A DNA stretch of 64,000 bases from Bradyrhizobium prioriisuperbiae (GCF_032397745.1 NZ_CP135921.1:7738501-7802500); one strand, 5' to 3'; positions 1-10,835 are shown, counted from the stretch's first letter. Made by a program: numbers and translations. The notes: generated from the letters alone by a model not told the origin.

Positions 1-204
1 TTCGACCGCGATCCTGTTGCGATTGACCACAACCACCCCACTTGCAATCGGCAGGTTGTTGGCCAGGACCCTGACCTCGTCCTGCTCGGTGGCGTCGAGC
101 TCGATGATGGCGCCGCGGCTCAACCGCATCACCTGATGGATGGGCATGGTGGTCGTTCCGAGGACGACCATCAGGTCGACAGAGACTTTATCGAGGGTTG
201 TCAC
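1..204 (-). CDS. fliN: Flagellar motor switch FliN/SpoA-domain protein, C-terminal part cut by window edge
   Basis: The gene starts with GTG at 204 and runs off the left edge, leaving 68 codons. The protein begins VTTLDKVSVDLMVVLG and has the SpoA-fold pattern of FliN: an N-terminal beta strand, then MPIHQVMRLSRGAIIELD and a conserved VLANNLPIASG segment. FliN is part of the C-ring that sets flagellar rotation direction and binds CheY-P indirectly through FliM. The very short region before the SpoA domain suggests a short FliN-type protein. Type III secretion SctQ proteins share the fold, but the LANNLPIASG motif favours the flagellar version. The next gene upstream in its transcription direction is the divergent lipB. 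Confidence 0.75.
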   Translation of the reverse strand, partial: MTTLDKVSVDLMVVLGTTTMPIHQVMRLSRGAIIELDATEQDEVRVLANNLPIASGVVVVNRNRIAVE

Positions 205-266
205 AGGGAATCCAGGCTCACGCTGAGGGGCGATGAGTGAGAGATCAACACGGTTATGGTTAGTTA

Positions 267-992
267 ATGGTTAATAGCCGCCAACAGCTTGATTTGACGG
301 ACTTTCGGGGCCCTGACGGCTCCCCGGTCGAATGGCTGATATCGGACGCCCCGGTGACCTATCCGGACGCCCTCGCCGCCATGGACCAGCGGGCGGCGGC
401 GATCGCCGCGGCCGAGGCCCCCGAGCAGGTCTGGCTGCTGGAACACCCCCCGCTCTACACCTCAGGAACCAGCGCCCAGCCAGCCGACCTGCGGAACCCT
501 CGATTCCCGGTGTTTTCCACCGGCCGCGGCGGCCAGCTGACCTATCACGGCCCCGGCCAGCGGGTGGTTTACCTGATGCTGGACCTCAAGCGCCGCCGCC
601 CGGACGTCCGTGCCTATGTGGCCGCTCTGGAGGAACTCATCATCCGGACCCTGGCCGCCTTTAACGTGCGGGGCGAGCGGCGGGAAGACCGGGTCGGGGT
701 CTGGGTGGCCCGGCCCGACAAGGGCCCGGGCCACGAAGACAAAATCGCCGCCATCGGAGTCCGGTTGCGGCGCTGGGTGGCCTTCCACGGCATCGCCATC
801 AATGTGGAACCGGATCTCGGCCATTTCGCCGGGATCGTCCCCTGCGGCGTCGTGGACCCCCGCTACGGCGTCACCAGCCTGGTCGACCTCGGGCTGCCGG
901 TAACCATGGCCGATGTGGACATTGCGCTCCGGCAGGCGTTCGAGGAGATTTTCGGCCCCGCGATGGTGCACCTGCCGGAAACCGTGGCCTGA
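267..992 (+). CDS. lipB: Octanoyl-[acyl-carrier-protein]:protein N-octanoyltransferase LipB
   Basis: This 241-residue enzyme moves the octanoyl group from octanoyl-ACP to the lipoyl domains of 2-oxoacid dehydrogenases and the glycine cleavage H protein, the first step of lipoate assembly in the cytoplasm. Family signatures are clear: [12 protein letters not shown] near residues 87-98, the catalytic Lys159 in KIAAIGVR and the acyl-accepting Cys193 in VPCGV. Length is normal for the family. The ATG at 267 lies in an AT-rich stretch with several TTAA repeats and no strong ribosome-binding site. It stands alone between a divergent fliN and a convergent tautomerase, which suggests its own promoter. 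Confidence 0.95.
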   Translation: MVNSRQQLDLTDFRGPDGSPVEWLISDAPVTYPDALAAMDQRAAAIAAAEAPEQVWLLEHPPLYTSGTSAQPADLRNPRFPVFSTGRGGQLTYHGPGQRVVYLMLDLKRRRPDVRAYVAALEELIIRTLAAFNVRGERREDRVGVWVARPDKGPGHEDKIAAIGVRLRRWVAFHGIAINVEPDLGHFAGIVPCGVVDPRYGVTSLVDLGLPVTMADVDIALRQAFEEIFGPAMVHLPETVA

Positions 993-1004
993 ATCTTTTT
1001 AGTT

Positions 1005-1052
1005 GAGCATGATCTTTCGGAAAACCGGTTCCCACTTTTCCGGATCATGCTC
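1005..1052. repeat. Dispersed intergenic inverted repeat
   Basis: The arms GAGCATGATC (1005-1014) and GATCATGCTC (1043-1052) are perfect inverted repeats around an AT-rich centre containing AAAACCGGTT. It lies between the convergent ends of lipB and the tautomerase and could act as a two-way terminator. From memory, close relatives of this element are scattered in intergenic regions of Bradyrhizobium and relatives; copy number cannot be checked here. Confidence 0.7.
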
Positions 1053-1055
1053 GCC

Positions 1056-1481
1056 TCAGGCCGCGACACTCTTCAGCGCCGCCAGCTTGCCGGCGATATA
1101 GCGCCGCTCCTGGGTCAGGCCCCCGTAGCCATAGGCGTCCCCGCGCACGTCATTGACGTGGACGTAGGTCTCGTTGTGCAGCGGCCCCAGCAGGTCGCCC
1201 ATCCGCTTGAATGCGGCAGCGACGAAATCGGCCTTCTCGTCCTTGGTGTTGGTGCCATCGGTGATTCGGATGTCGAGCCAGAAGCTCGCCAGCTTCTGCT
1301 CGGCGAGTGAAGTGCCACCGGCAAACCAGTCGGCCGGATTGACGGTTTCCACGATCACGGCGGTGACCTTGGGATCCTTGTGCAGAATCTCGGCGGCAAG
1401 GCTGCTGGCGAGGCCAGCGACCTCGGCCTTCAGCGTGGGCGAGGTCTTCGAACTGGCGTAGCGAACGGTGATGAGGGGCAT
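1056..1481 (-). CDS. Tautomerase (4-oxalocrotonate tautomerase/MIF superfamily) protein
   Basis: This is a 141-residue protein whose mature N-terminus would be Pro2 (MPLITVRYASS), the general base of the tautomerase superfamily. I chose the ATG at 1481 over an upstream in-frame start because AAGGAG lies just before it and because Pro must follow the initiator Met. At about 140 residues it is longer than the 60-residue 4-OT subunits, resembling proteins with two beta-alpha-beta units. A C-terminal part reads NETYVHVNDVRGDAYGYGG. The substrate is unknown. It is divergent from a LysR regulator with a LysR-type site in the shared 119-bp promoter region, so regulation by that protein is likely. 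Confidence 0.85.
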   Translation of the reverse strand: MPLITVRYASSKTSPTLKAEVAGLASSLAAEILHKDPKVTAVIVETVNPADWFAGGTSLAEQKLASFWLDIRITDGTNTKDEKADFVAAAFKRMGDLLGPLHNETYVHVNDVRGDAYGYGGLTQERRYIAGKLAALKSVAA

Positions 1482-1554
1482 GGTCGTTCTCCTTGAGGTG
1501 CGTGACGCGATCGATCGCGTTGCCAGGAACCTAGTCTTGCCCTCACCATTCCGA

Positions 1555-1573
1555 TATCTTATCTTTGTTGATA
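1555..1573. promoter_or_regulatory. Candidate LysR binding site, TATC-N11-GATA
   Basis: TATC at 1555-1558 and GATA at 1570-1573 form a perfect dyad spaced by exactly 11 bases, the T-N11-A form expected for LysR-type regulators. It lies between the divergent tautomerase and LysR genes, 28 bases before the LysR start at 1601. A downstream ATATC could extend the site. The assignment rests on pattern and position only. Confidence 0.6.
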
Positions 1574-1600
1574 TCAATAATAACTAATTCTGATGATGAG

Positions 1601-2455
1601 ATGACCAGCCTCGACATTCCCTCCGTTCACGCCTTCCTGCTGGTCGCGGACCTGCAGAGCTTCACCCGCGCCGCGGAAGCGCTGGGCACGACCCAGGCCG
1701 CCGTCAGCATGAAATTGCAGCGGCTGGAGGCCCTGCTCGGCCAGCGTCTGGTCGAGCGCTCGCCACGCTCGGTGCGGCTGACCGCGGACGGCCAGGCCTT
1801 TCGCGACAACGCCCAGACGCTGATGCAGGCGCACGACCGCGCGCTGGCTGGCACCCATCCGGTGCGCCAGCAACTCAGCCTTGGCATCAGCGATCATGCC
1901 GCCGGCCCCGAACTGGTGCCGCTGCTGGAAAAGCTGCGATCGGTGGCGGCCACGCTGACGCTGTCGGTCAGCATCGGTTTCTCCCGCGACCTGATGGATG
2001 CGCTCGACGCCGGCAAACTCGAGGCGGTGATCGTGCGGCAGGAGGCCGGCCGGCGCGGCGGCGAAATGCTGGCCGATGACGAATTCGGCTGGTTCGCCAC
2101 GCCGACATTTCAGGTGGCTCCGGACACCAAGGTGCCGCTTGCCGTGCTGGCGGCGCCCTGCGGCGTGCGTGCGCTGGCGGTCCGCGCGCTGGACAAGGCC
2201 GAGATGGATTGGACCGAAGCCTTCATCGGCGGCGGCGTCAGTGCGGTGACCGCGGCGGCGCAGGCCGGCCTCGCGATCGCGCCACTGGCAAAACGGATCG
2301 CCCCACCCGGCCTTGTCGATGTCGGCCCCGCCAACAAGCTGCCGCGCATCGGGAGCTCGAAGGTGATGCTGCATTCCCGCGTCAGCGACGCCGGCAAGCT
2401 CGCCGCGCTGCGCACGCTGGCGGCAACCTTCCGCAAGGTAGCGACGGCGGCGTAA
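1601..2455 (+). CDS. LysR-family transcriptional regulator
   Basis: This 284-residue protein has an N-terminal winged helix-turn-helix (SFTRAAEALGTTQAAVSMKLQRLEALLG split across residues about 18-45) and a C-terminal effector domain of the periplasmic-binding fold. I use the ATG at 1601; an upstream in-frame start at 1565 would run through the proposed operator. LysR proteins usually control a divergent target gene, here the tautomerase, and repress themselves. The inducer cannot be told from the sequence. It ends two bases before the convergent acylphosphatase. Confidence 0.9.
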   Translation: MTSLDIPSVHAFLLVADLQSFTRAAEALGTTQAAVSMKLQRLEALLGQRLVERSPRSVRLTADGQAFRDNAQTLMQAHDRALAGTHPVRQQLSLGISDHAAGPELVPLLEKLRSVAATLTLSVSIGFSRDLMDALDAGKLEAVIVRQEAGRRGGEMLADDEFGWFATPTFQVAPDTKVPLAVLAAPCGVRALAVRALDKAEMDWTEAFIGGGVSAVTAAAQAGLAIAPLAKRIAPPGLVDVGPANKLPRIGSSKVMLHSRVSDAGKLAALRTLAATFRKVATAA

Positions 2456-2456
2456 C

Positions 2457-2768
2457 TCAGAGCGTGGCAAGCACCGCAAACCGCTCGCCGGGCGGACGCA
2501 GGTTCAGCATATCGGCCGTGGCAGGCTGATCGTCCACGGCACTGACGTGGGCCAGCCGCGGACCGTGGCGGCAGTCGGCGATCATCTGCGTCACCTCATC
2601 GGCCTCACCCGCGAACACCGCTTCCACCGAGCCATCGCGACGATTGCGCACCCAGCCTTCGAGATCGCGCTGCCGCGCGGTGTGCGCGACCCAGGCGCGA
2701 TAACCGACGCCCTGCACCCGGCCGCGGACCGCGGCGTGGCGAATGATCACAGCGTGTGTCTCACCCAT
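2457..2768 (-). CDS. acyP: Acylphosphatase
   Basis: This 103-residue protein hydrolyses the carboxyl-phosphate bond of acyl phosphates. The signature [12 protein letters not shown] carries the phosphate-binding loop and catalytic Arg24, and Asn42 in WVRNRRDG is the catalytic asparagine. The second family motif appears as [12 protein letters not shown]. It is slightly longer than the usual 90-100 residues because of a short N-terminal extension and a C-terminal tail. It lies 45 bases after the DyP peroxidase gene on the same strand and may be read with it. Confidence 0.92.
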   Translation of the reverse strand: MGETHAVIIRHAAVRGRVQGVGYRAWVAHTARQRDLEGWVRNRRDGSVEAVFAGEADEVTQMIADCRHGPRLAHVSAVDDQPATADMLNLRPPGERFAVLATL

Positions 2769-2813
2769 GCTGATGTCCGGCTGTTGCCGCCCGATGACCT
2801 GCCGCTGCCCGCG

Positions 2814-3809
2814 TCAACGCGGTGAGGCCTCGGCCGCAGGCTGCTGTTGCGCCAGTTGGATAAGCGATTGCAGCGTGGAACGTGTCGGCGCGAAAAACGT
2901 CGTGCCCGTGTGCGGTGTCGAGAAGTCGAGCAGCCGGTCGTAAGCGCCGGGCGGATCACCGAGATACATGCGCTGAAGCATTTTCTCGATCACCCAGAGA
3001 TAGCGGGAATAACCGATGAAATAGGTGCCGAATTCCCGGTGCCCCGGACGGCCGAAGGGCATGTTGTCGCGCAGGATGTCGTACTCGTTGCCATCGGCAT
3101 CTTCGATGGTAGCCAGCGACTTGTGCGATTTGCGCGGCGCGTCGTCGTCATCGATCTCGATATTGTCGATTTTGGTGCGGCCGATGATCTCCTCCTGGAG
3201 CGGCGTCGGCGTCCGCGCCCATGCACTCAGATCATGCAGATATTTCTGAATGACGACGTAGCTGCCTCCGGCGAAATCGGCGTCTTCATCGCCGACAAGC
3301 GCCGATGCGGGCAGATCGAGGCCGGTCGGGTTCGCCGTGCCGTCGACAAAGCCGAGCAAATCACGCGCATCGAAATAGCGAAAGCCCGACACTTCGTCGA
3401 CAACAGTCACGGCGGCGCCGAGATTGTCGAGCAGAATCCGTTCAAACTCAAAGCAGAGATCGGGACGCTCTGACCGGATATGGAACAGAAGATCGCCCGG
3501 CGTCGACGGCGCCGCATGAACCGGCCCCTCGATCGTTGCGAACGGCTTCAGCTCTTTCGGCCGAGCACCTGGACGCAGACGCCCCCAGAGATCGTGACCG
3601 ATTCCGGCGATGCACGACAGACGGCCGGACAAATCACGAAAGCCGACGGTCTTGACGAGATCGTCAAGCCCATCGAGGACAGAGCAAACCTTCGCGAGAT
3701 CCGCCGGTTCGCTCCCGACCGTCACCACAAGGAAGATCGCCGCCGTCGACAAGGGAGCATCGATGCTCTGCGCATCGATCGGCACTCTGTCCCAACTGTT
3801 CCCAGACAT
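2814..3809 (-). CDS. Dye-decolourising (DyP-type) heme peroxidase
   Basis: This 331-residue heme peroxidase has the DyP signature GFVDGT (residues 153-158) with catalytic Asp156, a candidate proximal heme ligand His229 in RKSHKS and a distal Arg247 in DILRDN. The N-terminal sequence has no signal peptide or Tat motif, so the protein is cytoplasmic or encapsulin-loaded; no encapsulin gene is next to it. The start at 3809 has GGAG and AGGCGG before it. It follows the PEP-mutase-like gene by 19 bases, suggesting one transcript with the two genes upstream. The physiological substrate is not known. Confidence 0.92.
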   Translation of the reverse strand: MSGNSWDRVPIDAQSIDAPLSTAAIFLVVTVGSEPADLAKVCSVLDGLDDLVKTVGFRDLSGRLSCIAGIGHDLWGRLRPGARPKELKPFATIEGPVHAAPSTPGDLLFHIRSERPDLCFEFERILLDNLGAAVTVVDEVSGFRYFDARDLLGFVDGTANPTGLDLPASALVGDEDADFAGGSYVVIQKYLHDLSAWARTPTPLQEEIIGRTKIDNIEIDDDDAPRKSHKSLATIEDADGNEYDILRDNMPFGRPGHREFGTYFIGYSRYLWVIEKMLQRMYLGDPPGAYDRLLDFSTPHTGTTFFAPTRSTLQSLIQLAQQQPAAEASPR

Positions 3810-3828
3810 TCCGCCTCTCCGACAGGCC

Positions 3829-4695
3829 TCAGCGCTTCAAGCCGAGCACATCGGCGATTCGCTGCTTCACCACACCGTCGCGCATCACCCGCGCGGTCAG
3901 TTCAGCCGATGGCAATCCCTGCAGATCCTTCGGCCGCGTGCCCTCGCGCAACGCTTTCAGCGTGGCGTACACCGCTTGCGTCGCCGCGGCGATCGGCGCA
4001 TGGCCCTGATTGGCGATCCTGACCCGCTGGCTCGCCAGAAACACGTCGTCGTCGAGATCACCGTCGACGGTGCCCAGCATGATCGGCAGTTTGGTGACTG
4101 CGGCGATCGCCTGCACCTCGGCGCGGCTCTTGATGCCGGTAAAGAACAGCGCGTCGACGCCCGCGGCCTCATAGGCCTTCGCCCGCGCCACGGTATCGTC
4201 GATGCCGCTGATGGACGCGGCTCCGGTGCGCCCGAAGATCACCAGCGACAGGTCGCTGCGGCCGTCGCGCGCGGCCTTCATCTTGCCGACGCCCTCCTCG
4301 ATCGAGATCAGTTGCGGCTTCGCCTCGCCATAGGCCTGCGGCAACAGCGTATCCTCGATGGTCAGCGCCGCGGCGCCCGCGGCCTCGAGCTCCTGCACGG
4401 TCCGGCGCACATTGAGCGCATTGCCATAGCCGTGATCGGCATCGACCATCACCGGCAGCTTGCCGGCGCGGGTGATGCGCCGGACCTGCTCGGTGAGCTC
4501 GGTCAGCGTGATCAGCACCAGATCCGGGTCGCCCAGGATCGCCAGCGACGCGGCCGAGCCGCCGAGAATACCGATCTCGAAGCCGAGATCCTCGGCGATG
4601 CGCGCCGACACCGCGTCGTAGACCGATCCGGGACGGATCACCTTCTGTCCCGACAACACCGCGCGAAACGCTTCGCGCCGCTCCTGAGCAATCAT
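3829..4695 (-). CDS. Isocitrate lyase/PEP mutase superfamily protein, probable oxaloacetate decarboxylase
   Basis: This 288-residue TIM-barrel protein of the PEP mutase/isocitrate lyase superfamily has RPGSVYDAVSARIAEDLGF at the N-terminus, the metal-binding PVMVDADHGYGNA segment and IEDTLLPQ. The isocitrate lyase KKCGH motif is absent, and the sequence resembles the Pseudomonas-type oxaloacetate decarboxylases. Expected activity is Mg-dependent decarboxylation of oxaloacetate to pyruvate; a related 2-methylisocitrate-lyase role is less likely. It starts 7 bases after the carboxylase alpha-chain gene, so the two are almost certainly one operon, which links it to propionyl/acetyl-CoA or anaplerotic metabolism. 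Confidence 0.85.
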   Translation of the reverse strand: MIAQERREAFRAVLSGQKVIRPGSVYDAVSARIAEDLGFEIGILGGSAASLAILGDPDLVLITLTELTEQVRRITRAGKLPVMVDADHGYGNALNVRRTVQELEAAGAAALTIEDTLLPQAYGEAKPQLISIEEGVGKMKAARDGRSDLSLVIFGRTGAASISGIDDTVARAKAYEAAGVDALFFTGIKSRAEVQAIAAVTKLPIMLGTVDGDLDDDVFLASQRVRIANQGHAPIAAATQAVYATLKALREGTRPKDLQGLPSAELTARVMRDGVVKQRIADVLGLKR

Positions 4696-4702
4696 GACAG
4701 CC

Positions 4703-6718
<2,016 letters not shown>

Positions 6719-6860
6719 GAGATTTTTCTTGTGCTTTCTTCGACCCGGGCTGTGGATAACTTTCGGAGCTGCCAATCTGGCACGGGGCCGCGCCTGTAAC
6801 AATTCCGTCGTAACGGAAATTTATACCTTGAAAAGCCTTCAACCGAAAAAGAGATTTTTT

Positions 6861-8702
6861 ATGCGCACCTGGATCACGGCCCTCTCCGCAGGGTTTCTGG
6901 CGCTGTCGGCCCAAGCCGCATTTCAAGCCGCATTTGCACAGACCAATCAGCCCCGAAACGTCATTCTGTTCGTTCCGGACGGGTTGCGGGCCCTCAAGGT
7001 GACCCCGGAGACCGCGCCGACCATGGCCGCGATCCGCGAGAAGGGCATCAACTTCACCAATTCGCACTCGTTGTTCCCGACCTTCACCATGCCGAATGCC
7101 TCGGGCATGTCGACCGGCCACTATCTCGGCGACACCGGCATCTTCAGCAACACCATCAATACCGGCTATGCGGTCGGCACCGCCAACGGCAGCGTGACGC
7201 CGTTCATCGAGAACGACCCCGTGCTCGGCGACATCGACGATCATTTCGGCGGCAATTATCTCAATGAAGAAACCATCCTGAGGATGGCGCGCGGCACCGG
7301 CTATTCGACGGCGGCCGTCGGCAAGCTCGGCCCGACCCTGATGTTCGATCACAACGAGCGCACCGGCAAAACCATCATCATCGACGACCAGACCGGCAGC
7401 GCCGCGGGCGTGCCGCTGACCGACGACTTCAAGAAGGCCCTGACCGACGCGGGCCTGCCCACCACCGCGCCCTCGCGCGGCGACAACGGCAAGGCCGGCG
7501 ACTTCAAGACCGCCGGCACGACCATCGCCAACGTCACCCAGGGCAAGTTCTTTGCCGATGCGGTGACCAAGGTCATCCTGCCGATGTTCAAAGCGCGCAA
7601 CAAGCCGTTCATCATCGTGCTGTGGTCGCGCGATCCGGACGGCTCGCAGCACAATCAGGGCGACAGCCTGAACAGCGTAACGCCGGGCATCAACGGCCCG
7701 ACCTCGCTTGCCGCGATCAAGAACGCGGACGACAATCTGGCGCAGGTGCGCCAGGCGCTGAAGGATCTCGGTCTCGAGGCCTCGACCAACGTCATCGTCT
7801 CCGCCGACCACGGCTTCTCGACGATTTCGAAGGAGAGTTCGACCAGCCCCGCCGCCAAGGGCAAATACGCCGACGTCAAGGAAGGATCGCTGCCGCCGGG
7901 CTTCGTCGCGCTCGATCTCGCCAAGGCGCTGGAGCTGCCGCTGTTCGACCCCGACAGCAAGAACGCGGCCGTGGCCGCCAAGGACGCGTATCCGCGTCTC
8001 GGCAACGGCCTGATCGGCAAGGACGCAGCCAAGCCCGACGTCATAATCGCGGCCAATGGCGGCTCGGACCTGATCTATCTGCCCAAGAACGATCGCAAGC
8101 TGGCGCGCCGCGTGGTCGACGCGCTGCTGGCGCAGGACTATGTCAGCGGCATCTTCGTCAATGACGATCTCGCACCGATCCGCGGCACGCTGCGGCTGTC
8201 GTCGGTCGGCCTCGACGGCAAGGCGCTGACGCCGCATCCCTCGATCGTGGTGAACTTCCGCTCCTATTCAACGGGCTGCGACCAGCCGGTGCTCTGCACC
8301 GTCGAAGTCGCCGACACCCGGCTGCAGCAGGGCCAGGGCATGCACGGCAACTTCGCCCGCTCCGATACCCAGAACTTCATGGCGGCGATCGGACCGGACT
8401 TCAAGGCGGGCTACGTCAACGCCCTGCCGGTCAGCAATGCCGACGTCGGCATGACCATCGCCCGCATCATGGACATGAAGGCGTCGCCGAAAGGCAAACT
8501 GGTCGGGCGGGTGATGACGGAAACCATGCCGAACGGCGTGACGCCAAAGGCCTACACCGGCACGCTGGCCTCGGCGGCGAGCTCGAATGGCTTGCGTACG
8601 GTGCTGCACTTCCAGCGCGTGCTGGAGCAGCGCTATTTCGATGTCGCAGGTTTCCCGGGCCGCACCGTCGGCCTCGAAGCCGACAAGACCGCCAAGCGCT
8701 AG
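6861..8702 (+). CDS. Secreted alkaline-phosphatase-fold phosphodiesterase/nucleotide pyrophosphatase family protein
   Basis: This 613-residue protein has a signal peptide (about residues 1-26, cleaved near AFAQ). The start at 6861 has GAGA 7 bases upstream. The metal-binding site of the alkaline phosphatase superfamily is visible as VILFVPDGLR (about residue 35), with a likely Thr nucleophile in FPTFTMPNASGMSTGHY and later metal ligands in WSRDPDGSQHNQGD and SADHGFSTI. It should act in the periplasm or outside on phosphodiester, phosphonate or nucleotide substrates. It has its own promoter region divergent from pccA and no same-strand partner. Confidence 0.82.
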   Translation: MRTWITALSAGFLALSAQAAFQAAFAQTNQPRNVILFVPDGLRALKVTPETAPTMAAIREKGINFTNSHSLFPTFTMPNASGMSTGHYLGDTGIFSNTINTGYAVGTANGSVTPFIENDPVLGDIDDHFGGNYLNEETILRMARGTGYSTAAVGKLGPTLMFDHNERTGKTIIIDDQTGSAAGVPLTDDFKKALTDAGLPTTAPSRGDNGKAGDFKTAGTTIANVTQGKFFADAVTKVILPMFKARNKPFIIVLWSRDPDGSQHNQGDSLNSVTPGINGPTSLAAIKNADDNLAQVRQALKDLGLEASTNVIVSADHGFSTISKESSTSPAAKGKYADVKEGSLPPGFVALDLAKALELPLFDPDSKNAAVAAKDAYPRLGNGLIGKDAAKPDVIIAANGGSDLIYLPKNDRKLARRVVDALLAQDYVSGIFVNDDLAPIRGTLRLSSVGLDGKALTPHPSIVVNFRSYSTGCDQPVLCTVEVADTRLQQGQGMHGNFARSDTQNFMAAIGPDFKAGYVNALPVSNADVGMTIARIMDMKASPKGKLVGRVMTETMPNGVTPKAYTGTLASAASSNGLRTVLHFQRVLEQRYFDVAGFPGRTVGLEADKTAKR

Positions 8703-8744
8703 ACTTGAAGCGCAGGACTTAAAGCGCAGGACTTAAAAGCGCAA
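8702..8744. repeat. Three imperfect tandem copies of a 14-15 bp unit
   Basis: Units start with GACTT and end with GCGCAG or GCGCAA: 8702-8715, 8716-8729 and 8730-8744, followed by another partial GACTTG. They lie directly after the stop codon of the phosphodiesterase-like gene. No function is evident; replication slippage is the simplest origin. Confidence 0.7.
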
Positions 8745-8948
8745 GACTTGCACTTATCGAAGAGGTTCGGTCCCCGAGGGATCTCACACGCGCGGTCGCG
8801 CTGGGCGACGGCCATCAGGACTGGTCAACGGCGCTCGCCCGGATCGCGCGTGGCACGACGCAGCGCCAGGACTAGATCATCCGCAGCGACTGGAAAAGTT
8901 CGATTTTTTTGAAAATGACGTCGCGCCCAACGGCCCGACGCCGGATCA

Positions 8949-9596
8949 TCACATCCCAAGATCAAGCAGACCCGGCAGCGAGTGCGCCAGCGGCAGCGTG
9001 GTGGCAGCCCCGATCAGCGTTGCGACCAGCGACATCAGGAGACGGTTGTGACGGCGCTTGCCGCGCATCTGGGCGGCGATCCATTCCAGCACTTCGATGT
9101 TGACGCCGATGGCCTTGGTCGGGGCCCAGCTTTCGATGGCGGTCTCCGGCGACAGCGCCACAGCGCGCGGCGGCACCGGCAGGCCCGATGACGACGCGGC
9201 GTGATGAACGATGGCCTTGGCGAACAGGTCATCGAAACGACCGTCGTCCATGCGCTCGGTGGCGGCGTCGTTGATCTGGAACAGGGCTTCCGCTTCAGCA
9301 CGGCTGACCGGTTGATGGTCGAGGGCTGCGGCGGTCAGGATACGCGCGCACCAATCGGCGTCGCCGGTATCGAGCGAACGGGAGAAATGAACACGCCCTG
9401 CTGCCGTGGGTCCCTCTCCGGTCAGAACGCCATCACGGACAAAAGCCAGTGCCTGCGCCGTTGTGTCGCGATCGACGATCGGCGAGGTTTCGATGGTACG
9501 GATCAGGTCGGTCAAAGTTCCAGCAGGGGCAGACATTTCACTTCTCGTTGGTTGGTCGGAGACCATTTTGGGTTGCTCGGAGGCCACCATTTTCAT
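8949..9596 (-). CDS. Hypothetical protein with C-terminal hydrophobic segment
   Basis: I do not recognise the family. The protein is about 215 residues. The middle is acidic and Ala-rich, with an Asp- and Glu-rich helical part (residues about 85-120), and the C-terminus has a possible membrane segment (LLMSLVATLIGAATTLPLAH) preceded by a basic stretch (RGKRRHNR), which suggests a C-tail anchor with most of the protein in the cytoplasm. The start is uncertain: ATG at 9596, 9590, 9566 or 9536 are all possible, the last with GAGAAG upstream. It is convergent with the preceding gene and divergent from peroxiredoxin. Confidence 0.6.
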   Translation of the reverse strand: MKMVASEQPKMVSDQPTRSEMSAPAGTLTDLIRTIETSPIVDRDTTAQALAFVRDGVLTGEGPTAAGRVHFSRSLDTGDADWCARILTAAALDHQPVSRAEAEALFQINDAATERMDDGRFDDLFAKAIVHHAASSSGLPVPPRAVALSPETAIESWAPTKAIGVNIEVLEWIAAQMRGKRRHNRLLMSLVATLIGAATTLPLAHSLPGLLDLGM

Positions 9597-9924
9597 GCGG
9601 CCGTGAATCAAAAGTTAAAAAACTGTGTTTTCAACCGCTTGATTTGAACATGGTGTACATTGGTCGCATTTCAGCGGTTGAGGTTCATGTCCATCGCAAT
9701 CCCTCCCGGCGGCGTTGGGGCGCGGATGCGGTAAAATCGGGGCATGACCAAACGGTTTCGTGAAGGGATGAATTTCCATTCATCGAGTCCGCGGAAGCGA
9801 CGAAATGATGCAAATGGCCGCGCGCCAGCAAGGATTTTGTCCTTTTCCCGGAGCGGTTCCGCCTGTCGCGCGCGGGCTTTATATCAATCGTGGAGATTCG
9901 GTCCACACAGGAGGAGGTAAAAAC
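9597..9924. other. 328-base intergenic promoter region before peroxiredoxin
   Basis: No gene is supported here. The stretch holds AT-rich blocks (for example around 9610-9660) that could carry divergent promoters for the hypothetical protein and the peroxiredoxin. A strong ribosome-binding site GGAGGAGG ends at 9918, just before the ATG at 9925. Confidence 0.5.
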
Positions 9925-10584
9925 ATGACATTTCAGATTGGCGCGACGGCGCCGGACTTCGAGGCTGAAACCACCGAAGGGCCGATCCGTTTTCACGACT
10001 GGATCGGCAGCAGCTGGGCGCTGCTGTTCTCGCATCCGAAAGACTTCACGCCGGTCTGCACCACCGAGCTCGGCACCCTCGCCCGCCTGAAGGGCGAGTT
10101 CGACAAGCGCGGCGTCAAGCTGATCGGCCTCAGCGTCGATCCCGTCACCAAGCATTCGTTGTGGGCCGAGGACATCCGCGAGACCCAGGGCGTGGCACCG
10201 AACTATCCACTGATCGGCGACACCGACCTGAAGATCTCGAAGCTCTACAACATGCTGCCGGAAAGCACGTCGGGCGACGCCAACAACCGCACGGCCGCCG
10301 ACAATGCCACGGTGCGCACCGTGTTCATCATCGGCCCCGACAAGAAGATCAAGCTGGCGCTGGCCTATCCGATGACCACGGGCCGGAACTTCGACGAAAT
10401 CATTCGCGTGATCGATTCCCTGCAGCTCACCGCCAAACACCGCGTCGCGACACCGGCGAACTGGAGACAGGGCGAGGACGTCATCATCGCGGGCTCGGTC
10501 AGCGACGACGAGGCGAAGACGATCTATCCGAACGGGTGGAAATCACCGAAGCCCTACATCCGGATCGTGCCGCAGCCGAAATGA
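9925..10584 (+). CDS. 1-Cys (Prx6-type) peroxiredoxin, complete copy
   Basis: This 219-residue thiol peroxidase reduces hydrogen peroxide and organic hydroperoxides in the cytoplasm. The peroxidatic Cys45 lies in DFTPVCTTELG. No resolving Cys is present in the C-terminal half, as in 1-Cys Prx6 enzymes. The C-terminal domain (YPMTTGRNFDEIIRVIDSLQLT) and the KHRVATPANW segment are typical. The start is supported by GGAGG 7 bases upstream. A second copy at 18153-18791 is nearly identical over 637 bases but lacks the first codons and this promoter, so this copy is the one expected to be expressed. Confidence 0.95.
   Translation: MTFQIGATAPDFEAETTEGPIRFHDWIGSSWALLFSHPKDFTPVCTTELGTLARLKGEFDKRGVKLIGLSVDPVTKHSLWAEDIRETQGVAPNYPLIGDTDLKISKLYNMLPESTSGDANNRTAADNATVRTVFIIGPDKKIKLALAYPMTTGRNFDEIIRVIDSLQLTAKHRVATPANWRQGEDVIIAGSVSDDEAKTIYPNGWKSPKPYIRIVPQPK
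9948..10584. repeat. Left copy of a 637-bp direct repeat (peroxiredoxin gene body)
   Basis: Bases 9948-10584 align without gaps to 18155-18791 at a constant offset of 8207, with roughly 15 to 20 mismatches by eye. Similarity begins in codon 8-9 and stops at the stop codon. The two copies are in the same orientation and bracket the 10585-18154 block. Confidence 0.9.
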
Positions 10585-10613
10585 GGGCTGCCCGTCAGGC
10601 CGCATGAAAACAA

Positions 10614-10650
10614 GAAAGGCTCCGTTTTACGACGAAGCCTTTTCATTTTC
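10614..10650 (+). terminator. Rho-independent terminator after peroxiredoxin
   Basis: AAAGGCT (10615-10621) pairs with AGCCTTT (10636-10642), followed by TCATTTT. It lies 30 bases after the peroxiredoxin stop codon. Confidence 0.7.
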
Positions 10651-10732
10651 GAAGCATCATAAAAGCGACCGTTAAGGACTTGGCCCGATGCGTCCTGCTC
10701 TCCGCAGGGGGCGTCGACGCGAAAATGAGATC

Positions 10733-10829
10733 GTCCGCCGCATAATCAGGCGCCCGACCTCACCGTCCGCCTCATAATCAGGCGCCCAACCGTCGCCGCC
10801 TGCCGCATAATCAGGCGTCCAACCTCAAC
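10733..10829. repeat. Three tandem 32-33 bp repeats
   Basis: Copies at 10733-10764, 10765-10797 and 10798-10829 share the core CATAATCAGGCG and a following CCAACC or CCGACC. They sit between the peroxiredoxin terminator and the promoter of the LysR gene. Three phased copies upstream of a regulator could be protein-binding sites, but there are too few to call a plasmid-type iteron array, and no CRISPR-like spacers exist. Confidence 0.8.
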
Positions 10830-10835
10830 GACTGA

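Noticed and set aside
10733..10829. CRISPR array
   Set aside because: Only three directly adjacent copies with no spacers between them and no cas genes in the window.
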